DNA from: an uncultured Chlorobiaceae bacterium
Lineage (GTDB): Bacteria; Bacteroidota; Chlorobiia; Chlorobiales; Chlorobiaceae
Direction: 5' to 3'
NCBI GenBank assembly: GCA_903843305.1
Contig: CAIMPI010000009.1
Coordinates: 1-64,000, forward strand
Length of the DNA stretch: 64,000 nucleotides
The translations under genes and the position numbers were made by a program. The stretch's first letter is position 1. Each line of letters starts with the position of its first letter. The notes beneath the pieces were generated by a model. The model was not told the origin of the DNA. It saw only the letters and a program-made list of their open reading frames with translations, and made no database searches. Positions 17,442 to 26,400 of the stretch are shown piece after piece.

Positions 17442-18827
17442 ATGGCTACAGGTACTGATATCCTGAAGGTGACGAACAAAGTCTACCTTGCGAACATTGC
17501 AGGATGGCAACTGAACAGAGCTGCGTTTGATGGCGGGGAGGAGTGGAAGGCACAGAAGCTGTTGTACGAGTATGTTGCGGAAACAAGTCCTGAGTATGAG
17601 AAGAGGATTAAGCAGACTCCCCTTGAGAACCATTGTGAAGGTGTAATTACCACCTATTCGGGATTCATTTGGAGAGATCCACCAAAGCGCAACTTCGGGA
17701 AGCTGGTCAATAACCACAACCTGAATCGCCTTGCGGTTAATGCCGATATGGACGGTACTCCATTGAACGAGTTTATGAAGACTGTGCAGATATTTGGAGG
17801 CGTTTATGGCGTTGTGTGGGTGGTATTGGATAAGCCCTCTATCAGAGTTACAACCAAAGCCGATGAGATCAGCGGCGACCTGCGCCCGTATTTGCGGCTG
17901 TTCACTCCTGAGGATGTGATAGACTTCGAGTTCACCACTGCACTAAACGGGGCCACTTTGTTAAGCTATCTCAAGACGAAGACAGAGAGTGACACGCGCA
18001 AGGGCAGGGCTGTGACGGTTATTGAGTGGACGGCGGATGAGATTGTTACGACAAAGCTTCTGGAAGGCACGGTAATCAGCACGGAACCCAAACCAAACCC
18101 GTTAGGCTTGATTCCTGCTGTGCTCTACTCCAACCAAAAATCAACGGTTCGCGGGCAGGCAAGATCTGACATTGAAGACATTGTTGGAATGCAGGTTTCA
18201 ATCTACAACGATTATTCAGAGCTTACCCAAATGATCAGGGGAAGCAACCATAAAACATTGGTGAAGAATGCGGGAGACCAAGCCACTTCCGGCGCTGGCG
18301 GCGTTATTATCATGGATCCGGATGCTCCTTCAGGCAAGTTGCCCTATCTCTTGCAGGCGGACGCTGAAGCGCTTGCTGGTCTTCTTTCTTCTATCCAAGA
18401 GAAGACTGAGTCTATTAATCGCATGGCACATTTGACGCCAGTTCGAACATATCGGAAACAGGTCATCTCCGGGGTAGCCATGGAGACAGAGTTTCAGATC
18501 CTCAACACGCTGCTTGCTGGCAAGTCTGCACAGTTGCAGCTCTGTGAATATCAGCTCTTCAAAATATTTTGTGCATGGGAAGGCATAGACCCTGAAACGG
18601 CGGGGTATGAAGTTACCTACCCACTACGCTTTGAGCTGCGCGACCGCAAAGCAGACCTTGAGTTCCTTGCTTCAGCGCGTGACGTCGCGGAGAAGATCAA
18701 CTCGGCAACGCTCATCAAGGCGCTCAACAAGGAGCTGGCGCGGGTGAGCTTGCCGGATGATACGATGATTGAGAAGATTGATCGGGAGCTGAGCAGGAAG
18801 CCGGTTGCGGCTCCGGCGGCGGCGTAG
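17442..18827 (+). CDS. Phage portal protein
   Basis: A 461-residue protein that would form the dodecameric DNA gate at a capsid vertex and dock the terminase. The N-terminal part (WKAQKLLYEYVAETSPEYEKRIKQTPLENHCEGVITTYSGFIWR, broken here for length by its own motifs) resembles DUF4055-type portals. A long helix (ALAGLLSSIQEKTESINRMAHL) and the wing RKQVISGVAMETEF follow. The frame extends to 17328 inside the terminase gene, but the ATG at 17442 comes right after the terminase stop. It is the last gene of the phage run. Confidence 0.75.
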   Translation: MATGTDILKVTNKVYLANIAGWQLNRAAFDGGEEWKAQKLLYEYVAETSPEYEKRIKQTPLENHCEGVITTYSGFIWRDPPKRNFGKLVNNHNLNRLAVNADMDGTPLNEFMKTVQIFGGVYGVVWVVLDKPSIRVTTKADEISGDLRPYLRLFTPEDVIDFEFTTALNGATLLSYLKTKTESDTRKGRAVTVIEWTADEIVTTKLLEGTVISTEPKPNPLGLIPAVLYSNQKSTVRGQARSDIEDIVGMQVSIYNDYSELTQMIRGSNHKTLVKNAGDQATSGAGGVIIMDPDAPSGKLPYLLQADAEALAGLLSSIQEKTESINRMAHLTPVRTYRKQVISGVAMETEFQILNTLLAGKSAQLQLCEYQLFKIFCAWEGIDPETAGYEVTYPLRFELRDRKADLEFLASARDVAEKINSATLIKALNKELARVSLPDDTMIEKIDRELSRKPVAAPAAA

Positions 18828-18945
18828 AGCAAGTGACCCCACATTGTGGCGAGCGTATTTCTGGACAAGCTGGAGTTTTTCGATAGAGATGCATTGAGAT
18901 TCAATGAGCGTTCGATGCTATAGCGGAGAATTGTCACCAGGTTTC

Positions 18946-18966
18946 GGCCGCCAAAAGGCGGCCTTT
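18946..18966 (+). terminator. Hairpin after the phage cassette
   Basis: A perfect GGCCGCC-AAAA-GGCGGCC hairpin (18946-18963) is followed by TTTCT on the plus strand, about 120 bases after the portal stop. It looks like a rho-independent terminator for the cassette, although the T-run is short. It also lies downstream of the convergent sensor gene and could act for both directions. Confidence 0.6.
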
Positions 18967-18989
18967 CTGTGGTTCGTGCCAACCTGCTC

Positions 18990-19036
18990 GGTTGAGGTGT
19001 GCGGCGCTGCGTCCCTTGCTGCCGCTCTCCTCAACC
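18990..19036. repeat. Compound inverted repeat downstream of the sensor gene
   Basis: GGTTGAGG (18990-18997) pairs with CCTCAACC (19029-19036). Inside, after a symmetric three-base interruption, GCGGC (19001-19005) pairs with GCCGC (19021-19025). The structure starts about 55 bases after the stop codon of the minus-strand sensor gene. In diversity-generating retroelements a GC-rich hairpin just downstream of the variable repeat enhances retrohoming, so this is a candidate for such an element; a terminator is the alternative. Confidence 0.5.
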
Positions 19037-19090
19037 TTGTTCTTTGCTCCGCATAGCTCAAAAGCAAAGCCGGAATGAGCAGCCAACTGA

Positions 19091-19215
19091 CTACGGGACG
19101 AAGACCAGGCGGAAGCCAACATCGAGGTCCCCGTCGTCGGGCGCGCCGACGCCGCGATCCGCCGACCGACAGCCCCCGGCGAAGTCGTCCCAGCCCCCGC
19201 CACGAATCACACGGG
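19091..19215 (-). other. Candidate DGR variable repeat at the 3' end of the sensor gene
   Basis: The last 40 codons encode the lectin ligand face between SRVIRGGGW and GFRLVFVP. They are much richer in G and C than the rest of the gene. The positions that are variable in FGE-type DGR targets (after GGGW, after CRSA, and before GFRLV) carry mostly NNC or NNT codons such as GAC, GAC, TTC, GGC, GTC, CTC and GAT. That is the result expected when template AAC codons are randomised at A. No reverse transcriptase, Avd or template repeat is in this window, so the element would have to act from elsewhere or be lost. Confidence 0.5.
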
Positions 19216-22200
19216 ACGAACCAGTTTCAGGCCCGAAAGGATTAGTAAAAGTACCATCAGCTCCATACCAATCGCTGCACCACTCATAAACATTACCAGC
19301 CATATCATAAAGCCCTTCAGGTGTCGCGCCTTCGGGATAGGTACCAACTGGTGTTGTGGCTCCTATATTACTCTCGGAAAAATTAAGCAGTTTTGGATTC
19401 GCTTTACCCTTCTCTTCCGGCCACGGATATTCACGCACTTTCTGCCCGGTTGTGCCCTGTTTCCCGCCTGCCGCCCACTCCCACTCAACTTCATGCGCAA
19501 GACGATAATGTTTTGTGTTGTCTTCGAGCATCGAAAGCCACAGGCAATAGGCGCGTGCAGCATACCATGTGACACCAACAACCGGCTGATTCTCTCCATC
19601 GAATTTGCGATCCTCATCATTTTTTGAACGAAACAATTCGGCAAGATCACGTTCTGCCTTGAGATACTCTGCAAACTCTGGCCCCCATTCGTTGCTCTTC
19701 GCAATCCTGTTTAGTTCTGTACTGAATACCAAAACATGGTTCTTTCCTGAATCCTTTTTCTCCAACCATCCGATAAATGAACGATAAAGCTTGTTGGTAA
19801 CGGGATACTTGGCAACGTAACAATCAGCAACATCCACCGCGTTCTTCATCGCCGAATACCAGTAGTTTCCTCCCGGAATCAGGATATACTCGGCATTTTG
19901 CTCATTCGTGTTGCGAATCGACAAGGGTTTGCCGCTGATACTCTTTTCACTGACACGCTCCAGCGCTTTGCCGCCGAAAGCGATAATCACCTCTTCTGCC
20001 CGATCAAGAACATCATTGCTCTCTGTGCTCTTTTTATCAAGCTCTTGTACCCTGAACTGTTCCAGCACCGGGAGTGCCGAAGATTTGGCGATGGTTTTCA
20101 GGCAGTCGAGAATCACCCGCTGCCTACTGGATGTGGTATCAGCATCAAGCAGCTTTCGGCACAGGGAATCGACCTTTTGCCCTTTCGCCTCTTCAATAAT
20201 GGTCTGAAGCAGTAACTGCTGCTTGGTCGTCATGGCTTCACTGACCGGGGAATTGAAGAGCTTTTCCATGAACTTGTCGAAGACCTGTGCATCAACAGAG
20301 GCGATAAAAAAGCGTAGCGATTCTGTCCACCAATCCTCTCCAAAATTGCTCACAAGCATGGTGAGGTGCTCATAAGGGCGATCCTCCTTGAGCTGCACTC
20401 CGGCCAGATATTCCCGGAATGATTTGTGCCGGAAAAGGTACTCTTTGCCTCCAGTCTCAACCAGCAACCCGGCACGTTTGACCAGATAATCGCAAAATGA
20501 TGCGGCAGTTGGATGAGCATCTGAAGTATTAAGCGTATCAAGCCACTCCTGCATGGCAGTGTGCATATCTGCTTTGGTGGCTTCGTCTTTTTTCAGCGTT
20601 TCCTGCATCCAAAGAGAGACCGGCGCCAGCACCTGACGGGCTTGCATCGCCGGAATAAGTGGCTTGATACCACGCCGTTTATCACGGAATTCAAGCAGGT
20701 AATCGAGTGATGCCTCATAGAGCTTGAGACGGTTTTCAGGCATAAAATCCCTGTCCTTCCAGAGAATTGCCATAATCTGCAGAATCATGGGTATGGCTGC
20801 CAGTTGGCGCAATCCCTTGTTCTTTTCTGCGTTGAGATGGGCTACCATGGTTGTCGTTCGCGCCTCGGCTTCCTCCCGCTGCTGAAGTTCCCACTCCGTT
20901 TCATCAGCATCCTTTTCGCAGGGATCTTTCAGAAATGCGGCGGTGAACCAGTTCCTTAAAAAACGCACCTGCTGTGCTGGCGTGAAGTCCTGTACATCGG
21001 CCCGTTCGTGATCAACTTCAAGCTCTATCCCCTCCTCCTTGAGGTATCCGGTCGCACGGGATGTCACCACAAAAAAGGCCTTGCTGAAGCCAGTCCAGGC
21101 GCAGTCTATCCATCCGCAAACCTCTTTTCTCTCTTCGGTATTACTGATTTCATCGAGACCATCGAGTAAGAGAAGAGAGGCGCCGCTCTGAAGCCAGTTA
21201 TCGAATAATCGGGGAGCAATGGCTTGGTGGTGCTTTGCTGCCCAGCTTGCAAGGTTTGCCGGAAGAGAATCGTAATTGTTGGTGGCTTTATCGCGTACAA
21301 GGTCGCGAAGTGGCAGATAGAAGACGTTCGGTGGAGCGGGAAAGCCAACCCGGTTGCTCTCTTCGAGGGCGCACAAGGCATAATATTTGAGCAGGGTGGT
21401 TTTGCCTGCCCCAGGATCGCCAATAACCAGCAGCATCCTGCGCTTTTTGAATGCCCGTTTCATCACCTCATCAGGATAGAAGATATGGCCATCTCCTTCA
21501 TGCGTTTGAAAATCCTGTTCTTGTGATTTGGCGCCTCTCAACTGCTGGTCAGAGAGGCGCAACGGCACAAAGGTATCGTTATTCAGGTTCACCTTGATGC
21601 TTTCAACTCCCGGCATTCCAAGCATGCGGATGTAGCCCAGCTCATCTTTCAGCGCTACCTGATAGCGACGCAACTCCTCATCCTCCGGTATGGGCTTTTT
21701 GAGGGTAGGCGTTCCGGGGGTGCAGAACCACTGGCGAATCTGCTTGTCAAGGTGGCGGGAAAGAAGAGTTCGAAATGCCTCCAAACTATCGTATTCCCAA
21801 ATTAGTCCGTCAGCCTTCATCGTCTCCTTGAATGCCTCAAGCTTTGCTTTCTGCTGAACATCAATCTTGCTCCAAACAATTGGCATATCGGAAAAATAGA
21901 GCATCACCGGACGCTTCAGCACGGTCAGCATTCTCTGCACCTCTTCAACCGCTCCACCTTCAGCAAGTTTCGTCGGAGTGCCGATGCGATTCCAGAAAAT
22001 CCCGATGGCACAGTCGCAATCATCAACAAGCTGGCGGGTAATTGGCTCCTGAGACCCCTCTCCTTCTCCCCGGTTTTCCGGAGCCGCATGTTTTTCCCAC
22101 AGCACCGCTTCGAGAACCATCTTGTGCTCATCACCATTCCGAATGTTCCACTCTGCTATCACCTCCTCAACAATCTTCCGCTCCCTGTCAACATCACCGG

Positions 22201-22246
22201 GGGAGGCGACAAGTATTTTCTTTTTTGTTATTCCGTTGTCAGCCAT
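19091..22246 (-). CDS. DUF4062/TIR-like - NACHT - FGE (C-type lectin) sensor protein
   Basis: A 1051-residue multidomain protein. The N-terminus (KKKILVASPGDVDRERKIVEEVI to about residue 120) looks like a DUF4062 or TIR-like effector region. A NACHT-type STAND ATPase follows: Walker A GDPGAGKTTLL near 276-284 and Walker B LLLLDGLDE near 358-366. A helical region runs to about 780. The last 260 residues are an FGE-sulfatase/C-type-lectin fold with YPVTNKLY, VTWYAARAYCLWL, DMAGNVYEWCSDW, SRVIRGGGW and GFRLV. The architecture fits a bacterial NLR-like conflict sensor: ligand binding by the C-terminal domain, NACHT oligomerisation, effector output. It is convergent with the phage cassette. The function is inferred from domains. 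Confidence 0.85.
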   Translation of the reverse strand: MADNGITKKKILVASPGDVDRERKIVEEVIAEWNIRNGDEHKMVLEAVLWEKHAAPENRGEGEGSQEPITRQLVDDCDCAIGIFWNRIGTPTKLAEGGAVEEVQRMLTVLKRPVMLYFSDMPIVWSKIDVQQKAKLEAFKETMKADGLIWEYDSLEAFRTLLSRHLDKQIRQWFCTPGTPTLKKPIPEDEELRRYQVALKDELGYIRMLGMPGVESIKVNLNNDTFVPLRLSDQQLRGAKSQEQDFQTHEGDGHIFYPDEVMKRAFKKRRMLLVIGDPGAGKTTLLKYYALCALEESNRVGFPAPPNVFYLPLRDLVRDKATNNYDSLPANLASWAAKHHQAIAPRLFDNWLQSGASLLLLDGLDEISNTEERKEVCGWIDCAWTGFSKAFFVVTSRATGYLKEEGIELEVDHERADVQDFTPAQQVRFLRNWFTAAFLKDPCEKDADETEWELQQREEAEARTTTMVAHLNAEKNKGLRQLAAIPMILQIMAILWKDRDFMPENRLKLYEASLDYLLEFRDKRRGIKPLIPAMQARQVLAPVSLWMQETLKKDEATKADMHTAMQEWLDTLNTSDAHPTAASFCDYLVKRAGLLVETGGKEYLFRHKSFREYLAGVQLKEDRPYEHLTMLVSNFGEDWWTESLRFFIASVDAQVFDKFMEKLFNSPVSEAMTTKQQLLLQTIIEEAKGQKVDSLCRKLLDADTTSSRQRVILDCLKTIAKSSALPVLEQFRVQELDKKSTESNDVLDRAEEVIIAFGGKALERVSEKSISGKPLSIRNTNEQNAEYILIPGGNYWYSAMKNAVDVADCYVAKYPVTNKLYRSFIGWLEKKDSGKNHVLVFSTELNRIAKSNEWGPEFAEYLKAERDLAELFRSKNDEDRKFDGENQPVVGVTWYAARAYCLWLSMLEDNTKHYRLAHEVEWEWAAGGKQGTTGQKVREYPWPEEKGKANPKLLNFSESNIGATTPVGTYPEGATPEGLYDMAGNVYEWCSDWYGADGTFTNPFGPETGSSRVIRGGGWDDFAGGCRSADRGVGAPDDGDLDVGFRLVFVP

Positions 22247-22666
22247 AGCGCTTGCCTGTTGATGTTTTGGCGGCGATGTAACCGCCTCATGAAGGAATTG
22301 AATGGGTTAACCGGAATGAAAATGAAGCACTTGCAATATAGTGTATTCTTTGGGAAATGGGCAAGCGACGCGCCACCGCGCCCCGCTCTTCATTCGCTTT
22401 GCCTTTACGCTTTAGCTCTTCTTGCTCTGGCGCAAAGCAAGCAATCAAAGCCGCCTGGCGCCATGGCAAGAGGAGCGGAGGGGCTTTGAGGTACTCCTTG
22501 TTCCGTGGCACAATGCTTTGTTCCGTGGTACAATACCTTGTTCCGTGGTACAAAAATTCAGCCGTTGCTTTGTTCCATTGAACATGCCGCCCGCCCCTGC
22601 TGCATAATGCGAAGTTCGACAAGTGCATCAGCTTTGCCCTGCACGCGATCCCCGAACACTTTGCTT
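22247..22666. other. Intergenic region with three tandem quasi-palindromes
   Basis: This 420-bp gap lies upstream of the minus-strand sensor gene and downstream of the LuxR-type gene. I see no protein gene. It holds low-complexity GC-rich phrases related to the 1-2180 block (about 22360-22500, including an AGGTACTCCT apex near 22490) and, at 22494-22553, a threefold tandem repeat. The promoter of the sensor gene is presumably here. Confidence 0.5.
22494..22553. repeat. Three tandem 20-bp repeats with a hyphenated palindrome
   Basis: The units start at 22494, 22514 and 22534 and share TTGTTCCGTGG(T/C)ACAA. Each unit is a broken palindrome (TTGT, CC, GG, ACAA). A partial fourth piece, TGTTCCATTGAACA, near 22569 is itself a perfect inverted repeat with a CATT loop, and a related TTTGTCCCAGGGTACAA stands near 23364. 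The tandem array, with two-turn spacing 250 bp upstream of the sensor start, resembles an operator cluster. Confidence 0.6.
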
Positions 22667-23167
22667 TCAGGCAACAGCAAGCTGTGTCAGGTAGCTTTTG
22701 ATTGACTCATGCTTCCCAAGCCCAAGTTTGTTATGCAACCTGTACCGTATGCTTTCCAAACCCCTTGCGGATATTCCGATCATACGTGCAATCTCTGCGT
22801 TATCATAGTTCAGCTTGATCAGCAGGCATATTCTAAGCTCACGATTATTGAGATTGAGATGCTTCTTCTCGAATTTCGATACAAAAAGGGCGTCACTCTC
22901 AGTCAGTTCTATTCCCAGACGCTTAACCAAGGCATCTTTTTCAATCAACCGTAAACAAATATCAGTCATGCCTCTTTTTTGTACCGGATCAATTTCAAGA
23001 ACATAGATCAGATCAAGAAGTTTTCGCAATATCTCTGCCCCGTCTTCGTTTGCTGTTGCTCCTTTGGTCAGTTGTCTATCATTTTCAACGATCTGTGCCT
23101 TAAGTGCTTCTATCTCCTTTTGTAGCTCTATAGTTAAAGCTTTGCTCTGTTTTACTGTGGTAGTCAT
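22667..23167 (-). CDS. LuxR/GerE-type HTH transcriptional regulator
   Basis: A 166-residue protein. Residues 1-45 are a likely coiled coil (ALTIELQKEIEALKAQIVENDRQL). The C-terminal 60 residues form a LuxR-type four-helix HTH: NLNNRELRICLLIKLNYDN, AEIARMIGISARGLESIRYRL, HNKLGLGKHESI. There is no receiver or sensor domain, so input must come through the middle helices or a partner. Upstream on the same strand is only repeat-like DNA, and the next minus-strand gene is the NACHT sensor, so it may control that gene; this is inference. Confidence 0.75.
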   Translation of the reverse strand: MTTTVKQSKALTIELQKEIEALKAQIVENDRQLTKGATANEDGAEILRKLLDLIYVLEIDPVQKRGMTDICLRLIEKDALVKRLGIELTESDALFVSKFEKKHLNLNNRELRICLLIKLNYDNAEIARMIGISARGLESIRYRLHNKLGLGKHESIKSYLTQLAVA

Positions 23168-23490
23168 GGTTCATTTTGGTTATCGTAAGAAAAAAACAAT
23201 CTTGTAAAAATAACGAATATAAAACCATAATAAAAAGTAATAAGAGATGATCGAAGGCGGTATGCCGATTTCGCGCGAGCTGCTTGCCTGCTTGCTCTGT
23301 TACACTGAACCAGACATGCCGGAAGCGATGCTATGAAGGGAAGGGGCAAGGCGCTTTATTACTTTGTCCCAGGGTACAAGGCACTGAATCACAATATTTT
23401 GAATAATTGTTCCATATTTGTTCCTCAACAAACTTTATGATTATTTAAATCGTTTTAAATAAACCAATTAAATAGATTTAAGGCAATTAC
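23168..23490. other. Intergenic region: repeat remnant and breakpoint of the exoprotein gene
   Basis: About 23240-23310 is a diverged copy of a phrase from the 1-2180 block (compare 211-285): AAGGCGGTATGCCGATTTCGCGC, shown here only by its parts AAGGCGG, TATG and CCGATTTCGC, followed by CTGCTTGCCTGCTTGCT. An AT-rich stretch then leads to about 23481, where the repeat sequence of the exoprotein gene begins abruptly. I see no gene. Confidence 0.5.
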
Positions 23491-26400
23491 GTGGTCTCAT
23501 CTTCGCTTTGGGACAATGGAGTGACTACCAACGTCGGCGCAGTGACTTGGGGAAATGGACTCGGCGGAACTATTGGAGCAATAAGCGCTGCAAACAGTCT
23601 GGTAGGTTCCAAACCCGGAGATAATGTAGGTATTATCCTCACGCCCCTAAGCAATGGTAATTACGTCATCGGCTCGCCAAATTGGGATAATGGTGTAATC
23701 ATAAACGCTGGTGCTGCAACTTGGGTGAATGGAATTACCGGAGCTATCGGTACAATTAATGCCACAAACAGTCTGATCGGCTCTAAAGCCAATGACAAGG
23801 TCGGCTTCAGTATAACTGCACTCACCAACGGGAATTACGTGATAAATTCACCAACATGGGATAATGGAGCTATCATTGATACAGGTGCCGTGACCTGGGG
23901 AGCTGGATCTGGTGGCACTGTTGGATTGGTAAGCACAGCAAACAGCTTGGTTGGTTCTGCGGCCAATGATGCTTTATCATCGAATGTAACGGCTCTGACA
24001 AATGGTAATTACGTGGTAAGTTCGCCAAATTGGGACAATGGTTTACTGGCTAATGCCGGTGCCGTAACATGGGGGAATGGTACCATCGGAACAGTCGGTA
24101 CGATAAGTACAACCAACAGTCTGGTCGGCTCTACAGCCAATGATGGTATATCCTACATTATAACAGCTCTGACGAATGGTAATTATGTCGTGGGCTCGCC
24201 ACATTGGGACAACGGAGCAATCATCGATGTGGGGGCGGTAACCTGGGGAAATGGGGTTGGTGGTACAGTAGGGGCAATAAACGAGACAAACAGTTTAGTG
24301 GGTTCGACCACGAATGACGGCTCAGTCTATAATATAACACCTCTCTCAAACGGTAATTATGTGGTGGGTTCTCCCAATTGGGACAATGGAGCTGCCACCG
24401 AAGCAGGAGCAGTGACCTGGGGAAATGGAAACGGAGGCACGTTCGGAACAATAAGCGCAGTCAATAGTCTGGTCGGTTCAGTTAAAAATGATTACGCAGG
24501 ATCAGACAACACCACCTCAAACAGAATAACTGCACTAACCAACGGCAATTACGTTATTTCCTCAACAGGTTGGGACAAAGGCAGCACAATCAATGCTGGC
24601 GCTGTAACCTGGGGAGATGGTCTCAGGGGTACTGCTGGAGAGATAAGCCCAACCAACAGCCTGGTTGGTTCTAAAACCGGTGATCAGGTAGGTGCCATAA
24701 CAGTAGCCCTGCCGAACGGTAATTATGTAACAGCCTCCTCCACTATAGACAATGGGTCTCTTTCAAATGTTGGAGCTGTGACGATGGGAAATGGATCGGG
24801 GACTCTTGTCGGCGCGGTGACTTCAGCCAACAGCCTTCTGGGCTCATTAAAAGATGATCAATTGAGTTCTGGTGGTATTACACCTCTCACTATAGGCCGC
24901 ATGAACGGCAGTTTCGTCGTCAGTTCAATGAACTGGTCAAACAATACCGGTAAAGTAGAGATTTTCACACCTCAACTTATACAGGATTCTGTGCTGCCCA
25001 ATAATTACTCCTTTAATCCCGGCACGGACAACATCTTCAAACCTGCCCAGATCACCGAGCTGCTCAATGCCGGTAACCATGTAATGCTTAAGGCCAACAA
25101 CAACCTTACCGTCAATTCAGCTATCGTGACAGATAACCCTCTTGGTATTGGTGGTAATCTTGACCTTTATGCTGGCCAAAGCATACTGATCAACGCCAAT
25201 ATCACTACTGATAACGGAAACCTGACACTTGTTTCCAATGAAACGCTGGCGAACGGCGTCGTTGATACCTGGCGATCGGCAGGTAACGCTGTCGTCACGA
25301 TGGCTACAGGGACATCTATCGACGCCGGTAAAGGTAACGTAACCATCGAACTCCGTGACGGAGCAGGACGTACCAACAGGGAGAGTGGTGATATCACCCT
25401 GCGCAATATCTCCGCAGGCAGCATCAGCGTGCTGAACAATGGAACAACGGCAGGGTCCGGCATAACCCTCGCTTCAGGCGCGCTTGCGGCAAGCGCAAGC
25501 AGTGGCAACAGTATCGTGCTTGCAGGTATGGATTTCAACAACAGCGCCAGTATGACGCTTTCAACTGCAGGAACCGCACGATGGCTGGTCTATTCCGCCA
25601 ATCCTGGCGCAACCGCCAAAGGGGGACTAAGCTCTGACTTCCGTCACTACAACGCGACATACGCCAGCTATGCCCCCGTTGACGTGAACGAATCAGGCAA
25701 CGGCTTCATCTACACCAGTGTTCCTGGACAACTTTCCGTCAATACAACTCTGGCCAACGGCAAAGCCAGCAGTTACTATGGAGACCAGCCAGACGCCACT
25801 TACAGCTATACCCTTACAGGTTTTTCCGATAACGAGGATAATGCCCAAAATATTGGACTGACAGGCACTATGCGGGTCAACGGTTCACCGACAGCTACAT
25901 CAAACACTGGCAGTTACACCATAACGTATGCTGATGGTTTATCGAGCAGCGCTGGCTTCACCTTTGCTGCTGGTAACGGACTCGCCTACACCGTTAAACC
26001 GCAACCGATAAATATTTCAGCCGATGACCAGAATAAAACCTACGACGAGAACGATCCACCATTGACATGGGATACTGAAACACAAAGTAATGGGCGCGGC
26101 CTCATTGTGGGTGATATCTTCAGCGGTGAACTTGCACGAGTGCCAGGAGAAAACGTGGGCAGCTATGCTATCACCCTGAATACACTGAACAACAGCAACT
26201 ATGCGATCAACTACACAGGCGCACACCTGACCATCAATCAGCGACCAATCAATATTTCAGCCAACCCTCTAAGCAAAACTTATGGCAACTCCGACCCAGC
26301 GCTGACCTGGTCATCTGAAGTCCAAAGCAGCGGACGCGGTCTTGTTGCAGGTGACAGCTTTACCGGCGAACTCAGCCGGACAGAAGGTGAAAATGTAAAC

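Noticed and set aside
10220-23167. Reverse transcriptase or Avd gene expected for a DGR
   Set aside because: No frame shows RT motifs such as YxDD, and the small frames nearby are a LuxR-type regulator and phage proteins. The retroelement, if any, lies outside the window.
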